DNA of 64,000 nt, taken from the NCBI GenBank assembly GCA_036346205.1, contig JARFJB010001964.1:812501-876500 (forward strand), in the 5' to 3' direction. The notes beneath the pieces are model-generated. The model searched no databases. It was not told where the DNA came from and saw only the letters and a program-made list of their open reading frames with translations. The translations under genes and the position numbers were made by a program. Position 1 is the first letter of the stretch. Each line of letters opens with the position of its first letter. Shown piece after piece: positions 58,266-64,000 of the stretch. This stretch comes from Vesta saturnalis (Eukaryota; Arthropoda; Insecta; Coleoptera; Lampyridae).

Positions 58266-58756
58266 AGTGTCAGTAACACTTCCTTTTCCTATTTTCTTTC
58301 GTGCAGATGCATTTAAATATCACGTTTCAATCCATCTTTCAGGGCCGCGGTTTGCATGTGACGCGCTATGGGCCCGAGAGACATTCGTACCCACTTCCCC
58401 TCATCCCCTTCCACCAGCTCCATCCAAGCAAAAGTTAAAGGCATTTTCGAGGCGCGCATTCGCAACGTACTCTACAGGAACTTTTTCATTGATTAATTAG
58501 ATGGTTTGACGTTTAAAAGATTGCTGTCACGATACTGTGCAGGAATCGTATATAATTTTTACAATTTTTTAAATTAGCGTAAACTGTAAAATATTTTTAA
58601 TAGTTTCATCTGATAGAGAATTTAATTCTTTAAAGAAAAAGTTCCTGTAGAGTTTGTTGTAAATAATTAGGGAAGCAGGAATTTGAGAGTTTATGATTTC
58701 CCATTGGATTTCCTATGGTGCGTCAGACCATTAACCACCAGTTATATACAAATATA
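58266..58756. other. No gene seen
   Basis: A 77-codon proline-rich frame (58267-58500) has no family match. GAACTTTTTC at 58477 and its inverted GAAAAAGTTCCTGTAGAG at 58637 form a long-range inverted pair. Confidence 0.35.
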
Positions 58757-60822
58757 CAGGGTGTTAATCTTCAAAACTATTTAAAATAATAAATCCAAAT
58801 TTAGTACACATATTACACTCCTTAAACTCAATATTAAGAGTAGTTTAACGTTTATCAATATCTACAGGGTAGTACATTTTCTGGGGGTGGTACACCCTTT
58901 ATCCCCCCCCGAACTTTTTCATGCGACGCCTCTAACTCTTAAAAACCAAAAATTTAGATTACCCATTTGATTTAGGAACTTTTTTGTGTTCTGATTTTTT
59001 TTCGATAAATGCATAGTTTTTGAGATAAATTAGCTGTAATTCATGAACAGCTTCCAAATGGTAAGTAAAGAACGTCTGTGCATAAGAAAGAATGTAATTT
59101 ATTTACATATTTTATTGCGTTAATTTTTATTGCAAGAGTGATCTAGTGATCTTTTAAAATGCCATTTTTATTTTCTAATCAAGAAATAGCGGATATCCAT
59201 TTTATTTATGGCTTTGTAAATAGAAGTTCAGCAGCAGCAGCAGCCCGTGAATATAGGCCAAGATTTCCTTTTAGAAGAGCTCCGCATCCTTCAGTATTTG
59301 TAAGAGTTCACCAACATATTATAAGTCAGGGGTTAAATAATGTGCATGGTCGTCAAAATAATAATCATAGGCTGCAAAGAAATATTGCACGACGAATTTT
59401 GCGTGAATTCTACAAACATCCCATAACTAGCATTAAAAGAGTATCCGTAGCTTTGGGTGGAGTCTCAAATACTACTATTCACCGAACGGGATCACCGATA
59501 TCAATACCATCTACAACATGTTCAAGTACTACAACCAGGGGATGCAGAACGTAGAGTTGCGTATTGTCGATAGATTCTTGTTGAAAATAATAACAATCCA
59601 GGTTTTTTAAATAATGTTTTATGGACCGATGAATCCTGCTTCACTCGCCGTGGTGTGGTAAATTTTCACAAGCAGCACGTTTGGGCACATGAAAATCCAC
59701 ATGTAGTTCGCCCGAGACATTTCCAACAAGAATTTAGTGTGAACGTCTGGATAGGTATTTACAATAATCACCTTTTTGGGCGCTACTTTTTACCACCTCG
59801 GATGAATGCTGCGGTTTTCTTGGAATTCTTAGAGAATGAACATGGGAATATGTGGGAACATATTCTCTTAAATTTACGATGAACGGCTTGGTTCCAGCTT
59901 GATGGTTGTCCAGCTCATTATACCAGAATCGTTAGAAACTGGATGGACAACCATTATCCAGGAAGATGAATTGGTCGTGCAGGCCCAGTTCCCTGGCCGC
60001 CATGGTCTCCAGACCTAAATCCCTTAGATTTTTTTGTGTGTGGGTATTTAAAAGAAAGGGTGTATGCAACTCCTGTGACAACAAGAGATGAACTCATTAA
60101 TAGGATTAGGGATGCGTGTAATGAAATAAGACAATTTTTAGTTAATATTCCACGTGCAATTAATTATTCGTCGGTGTGAATTATGTATTCAACAAAATGG
60201 TTCACATTTGAACAGTTTCTTTAAATTTATTTATTAGCGTTTTGTTTTGTTTAATTTATTTATTTCGTTCGTTTCGTTCTTGTTAAAATCTTAAATAGAA
60301 ATTCTTTCCATTTTTTTCCAATAAATACGTAGTTCTTTAATATTTATTTTGTTGTTTTACTTTTATTTTCCTTTATTTAATTCAACTGAAAAGTTAGGAA
60401 AAAATCAGTGGAGTACTACTTTTTATTAAGAGACAAAAAAACGTGAGAATTGACATAATTTGATTCTTTTTTTTATTGTTCTTTTCATGACACACTATTT
60501 TTTGCGGGAGCATCAGGCGTTCTTTACTTACCATTTGGAAGCTGTTCATGGATTACAGCTAATTTATCTCAAAAACTATGCATTTTTCGAAAAAAAAGCA
60601 GAAGACAAAAAAGTTCCTAAATCAAATGGGCAATCTAAATTTTTGGTTTTTAAGAGTTAGAGGCGTCGCATGAAAAAGTTCGGGGGATAAAGGGTGTACC
60701 ACCCCAGAAAATGTACTACCCTGTAGATATTGATAAACGTTAAACTACTCTTAATATTGAGTTTAAGAAGTGTAAATATGTGTACTAAATTGGGATTTAT
60801 TATTTTAAATAGTTTTGAAGAT
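58757..60822 (+). mobile_element. Mariner-like element G
   Basis: The left end CAGGGTGTTAATCTTCAAAA is preceded by TA. The left arm (58757-59073) is matched in reverse by about 60505-60822 (CTTTACTTACCATTTGGAAG, TTTTTAAGAGTTAGAGGCGT, AGTACTACCCTGTAGATATT-like). The right arm lacks its last 12 bases or so and runs into another MITE end. The transposase gene is 59159-60180. Confidence 0.8.
59159..60180 (+). pseudogene. Mariner-like transposase, copy G, best preserved
   Basis: Start MPFLFSNQEIADIHFIYGFV, then an alanine-rich helix and RREYRPRFP-type helix-turn-helix. RRILREFYKHPITSIKRVSV follows (second helix-turn-helix). After a shift come LWTDESCFTRRG (first D), HVWAHENPHVVRPRHFQQEF, NVWIGIYNNHLFGRYFLPP, a TGA, FQLDGCPAHYTRIVRNWMD (second D) and WSPDLNPLDFFVCGYLKERV (third D). 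I count 36 residues between the second and third Asp, counting one in-frame stop as a residue. All three catalytic Asp are present, but there are two stops and a shift. Confidence 0.85.
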
Positions 60823-60837
60823 AAATTAAAAGAACCG

Positions 60838-60972
60838 AAAAAAAATTAAAACTTTGAAACCCTGTATCTCCAAAACTAAGCGTTTAACAACGTATGTTTA
60901 TATGAACTTTTTGTCTTAATTTTTAAAGCTCCATCGACTATTAAAGACCTGCTACAAAACACCGGAACACCC
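60838..60972. repeat. MITE end with CACCCTGTA terminus
   Basis: AAACCCTGTATCTCCAAAAC and, at the right, CACCGGAACACCCTGTATAG. The right terminus matches the window's TACAGGGTG class; the left one is atypical. Confidence 0.45.
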
Positions 60973-62544
60973 TGTATAGGAATTTTGAAGTATATTAGCG
61001 ATAATAGGTTGGGGCAGTCAATTTGGTTTTGAATACACTTATAAAGAAAATTTCCACTATCAAAAAACAGTAAAAGGCCATATAACCGGTGAAAACGTAT
61101 TTTTTGTGTATCGTTCGATGGAGAAATAGAAATGGAAGTAGAACAGTACATGGGCATTTTGGTTGAATTAAGCCTAATTGTTACCGAGTTCAATGGAATG
61201 AACTAATAGAATGAAGCGCTCACAACTATGAATATTTTTTGTCAGAGTGACGTGTGTCTTCGTCTTATAAAACACAACCATGCACAAACTTTGTTGTAAA
61301 TAAAGTTTATAATGACACGTTTTGCATATTATAAAATAGTAGTTGAGGTTCAGCTGACCGTCTGCACTGTTTTGCATTTGCACCGCGCATTAAAATCATT
61401 TCTTTCGTGCGCCACAAAACCTCTGCGCCCTGCTCCACCGGGCCCATTTACTAAACGGCCCTGCCATATTTATTTTAAAAACTTCAGGTATTAATTACTG
61501 CAGTAGACAACCTTTTATCACCTACGTATTTACATTACAGAAAGACGTACCTACTGATAGAACGCTTCTCACGGTATTGATCTTTGAGTATATTAAGCTA
61601 AATTAACAATTTTGTTAAAATGTTCAAGATAAGGAGATACTCAATTACGTATATTTTGCAAATATGCATTCATAATACGCAAAAGACCTTGACAAAGAGA
61701 AATGTCGATGAAAGGTTTTTTTCTATCAAAAATAGTGTTACAAACGGTTATCTAAAGTTGACCTTAATGGTGAAACTAATAGCACAACTATATATAATTG
61801 TTTAGTAGTAATGAACCATTAGGTAAAAATTTTTCATAACGTGGAACCAAAGTGGAATCCCTAATTACATTAACGGTGTATTATTATCATTTCAACGAAA
61901 TTACTGTACCTGATAAATACTTAATTGAAATATAATTCTTACTGCTATTAATCAAAAGGTAAGTTATAACTTAGAAAGTTTATAATCAATAATTGGTTAA
62001 TAGATATTTGATTATTACATTTTCAGACACAGGTCATACTTATGAGTTTACAAGTTTAATACATTATTTCGATTTGTTGGAATTTTCATTCTGCTTATTC
62101 GTTTAAATATTGTGATAAATATAAAGTAAAATAAAAAAAAGCGATAAGAAGCAAGTATTATTATCGTAGATGTGTTTTTACAAACTGCAAAAAAATTTGC
62201 AAAAAAAAATAGAACTAAAGCTTAGAGAAAATCATGGAAAAATTGTTATATGATAGCATTGTCCCTGAGATAAGTCACCCACGACCACTAACTAGTAAAT
62301 GATATCGATAACCGCATAACTTGAATAAACATTTTCTACTTCCATTTACATTTTCTCCAAATATAAATTAATCACTTATATTGATTTGTGTTTAAATAAT
62401 AGCTGCAAAATATGTATACAATGATAATAGTATATTATTTATTAGTCTCAGAAGTGTGATTTCTATGGCAAATCTGTTCATTTGGTCGCGAAATGATCAT
62501 GAAGAACAGGTGAGCCACAAAAAGTCAGTTTTAACGTATAATAT
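60973..62544. other. No gene seen
   Basis: AT-rich. Short frames at 60876-61193, 61312-61494 and 61620-61805 have no recognised motifs or splice context. Confidence 0.4.
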
Positions 62545-62725
62545 ACAGGGTGTGGGGCGAAGAGTTTTGATTAAAGGTAATGGCGGATACAGTTATGTTA
62601 AAAATCTGAAATTACGAAGCTGTAGGTTTTGGATGACCCTGAGTTCAAATATATTGTCCTGAATGTGGCACTTCCGGTTATACCGGAAGTAGACGTCAAC
62701 TTTGTTATTTTAAATGGAACCTAAT
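62545..62725. repeat. MITE fragment with a 21-bp palindrome
   Basis: CAGGGTGTGGGGCGAAGAG opens it, after TA. ACTTCCGGT-TAT-ACCGGAAGT (62670-62690) is a perfect 9-bp inverted repeat. TATTTTAAATGGAACC follows, as in the MITE at 35067. No right terminus was found. Confidence 0.6.
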
Positions 62726-62967
62726 ATTTTATATTTTATTTTCGAATTCTACATGAAATTCTAGATAAAATTTGTACACAATGTCCCATACCAAAAATGA
62801 AGTATTTTCGAGATATTTCGATTTTTTTTTAAATTTTGAAAAAATCCTAGTCCACATTGAATAACGATATCTCCATTAATAACGAAGCTAGTGACGTGAA
62901 ATTGTAACCAATAAACAACAAGCGCTTGTCCGCTAACTCCATGTATCCATCTCATTGATATTTCATA

Positions 62968-63045
62968 CAGGGTGTTTTAAACTTAGCCGCCAACATGCAC
63001 AATTTAAATCATTTATAAGTTGCTTACTTTAAATAGAACACCCTG
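62968..63045. repeat. 78-bp MITE with TA flanks
   Basis: CAGGGTGTTTTAAACTTAGC at the left and TAAATAGAACACCCTG at the right, bounded by TA on each side. It could instead be one terminal block of element H. Confidence 0.6.
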
Positions 63046-63374
63046 TATTTTATTACATTTTCCGCTGTATTTTTTTAAGCCAATTCGTTTGGTATCAGTA
63101 TTCCCTATAGCTAAATTCAACAACTTTTGAGATATTTCATTATCTTAGTTAAAAAATAACAACACTTAATTATTTCAACATTAGTAAAGGGTAGGCCATG
63201 ATTTCCATTATTTAAGGTGATATTTTGTTATTTTTTCATAAGTTATTAATTCTGAAAAGTAACCAATAGCCTGAAAGGATTATTAATTGTGGATATCATT
63301 AAAAACGTTGACTAGGTATTTTGTATTAATTTAATTAGATAACTTACAAACAAAAGTAACTAAATGTAATATTA

Positions 63375-64000
63375 AACAAATAAAGTTTTATAATAAGTGT
63401 TCAAAATTAGCACCATCTACTTCTAAACATTTATGAATCCTTTTCATTAAGTTATGTCTTGTAATTCTGGAAATATGTTAGAGAATTAAAAGCAAGTAAG
63501 ACTCTCTGCATCATATCTTCCTTTATCGTAATAGGTTTGGAAAATACCTGATTTTTAATGTAACCCCAAATACCAAAATCTAGAGGAGCCAAATCAGGAG
63601 AGCGAGCTGGCCAACGAAACGCACCCTGATTGGCAATCGATCTATCATCAAACATGTCGTAAAGATGCTGAGCAACAGGCCCAAAGTTATGAGGTGCTCC
63701 ATCTTGCTGATACCAAGCTGAAGCCGCCTCTCCATTTCTTAAAGTATGTAACGCCGGTCGTATGGCTTCTTCTAAAATGTGGCAATATCTTGTACCATTT
63801 AAATTTTCATCATAAAATTTTAATGCTAAAATTTTATCGTCTTTTATTGCACAAAAAACATTAAAAGTCCAACTATCTTGGAAATAACGTTCTCTACTAA
63901 CATGTGGATTTTCATTAGACCAAAAATGGGAATTATGTTGATTAAATAATCCATTTTTGCTAAACTTTGCTTCATCACACCATATAACTTTTTTTATGAA
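63375..64000 (-). pseudogene. Mariner-like transposase, copy H, runs off the window
   Basis: From the right edge: VIWCDEAKFSKNGLFNQHNS (first D), HFWSNENPHVSRERYFQDSW, FNVFCAIKDDKILALKFYD, SAWYQQDGAPHNFGPVAQH (second D), and after it RWPARSPDLAPLDFGIWGYI (third D) with KNQVFSKPITIKEDM. One residue of the usual 'P-A-H' is missing, so the D-D spacing is 35. The stretch 63452-64000 is open, making this one of the less damaged copies; its N-terminus lies outside the window. It ends in a shifted RSRW block near 63400. Confidence 0.8.

Noticed and set aside
61312..61494. Proline-rich short frame
   Set aside because: No family features and no splice context.

Overview
The window is AT-rich nuclear DNA from an insect. 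The supports are one conserved host gene with a 53-base intron, and TA-flanked TACAGGGTG-type mariner/IS630 elements and MITEs at very high density. A beetle is my best guess, but the sequence does not prove it. The only confident host gene is UPF3, the nonsense-mediated decay and exon-junction factor, at 15074-16530 on the minus strand. Almost everything else is mobile DNA, much of it nested, and nearly every transposase is broken.

Layout. 1-10261: one CR1/Jockey-type LINE on the minus strand (PHD-finger ORF1, endonuclease, reverse transcriptase running off the left edge). It is split by two DNA elements. One (1660-6378) is a 4.7-kb element with long inverted repeats that codes for a KRBA2-like 'c-integrase'; it is itself split by a 1.5-kb fold-back element. 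The other (6530-8809) carries a three-exon THAP gene. 10735-14084: a P-type transposase relic and a mariner relic bracketed by inverted repeats. 14424-16530: UPF3 and a duplicated segment downstream of it. 17880-19730: a mariner-like element with complete ends. 21328-30000: a mariner-like gene broken by a pogo-like gene, which is broken in turn by a 5.06-kb fold-back element with arms of about 1.4-1.7 kb and a 6-bp target duplication. 30120-38435: dispersed repeats, a RAG1/Transib-like relic between inverted repeats, and related ends of the same giant fold-back family. 41700-47160: a dispersed hAT transposase with a Crypton-like tyrosine recombinase tail inside it. 47635-48680: an inverted duplication of a transposase fragment. 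50054-64000: four more mariner-like copies, one split by a distinct IS630-like element (55220-58133).

How the parts work together: there is no operon-like system. The window is a stratified record of insertions. Several layers can be ordered because target duplications and interrupted reading frames line up. The best candidates for something little described are the c-integrase element, whose inverted repeats are arrays of short palindromes, and the giant fold-back family. Work was by eye; boundaries are usually good to a few bases where a target duplication is given, and to tens of bases otherwise.
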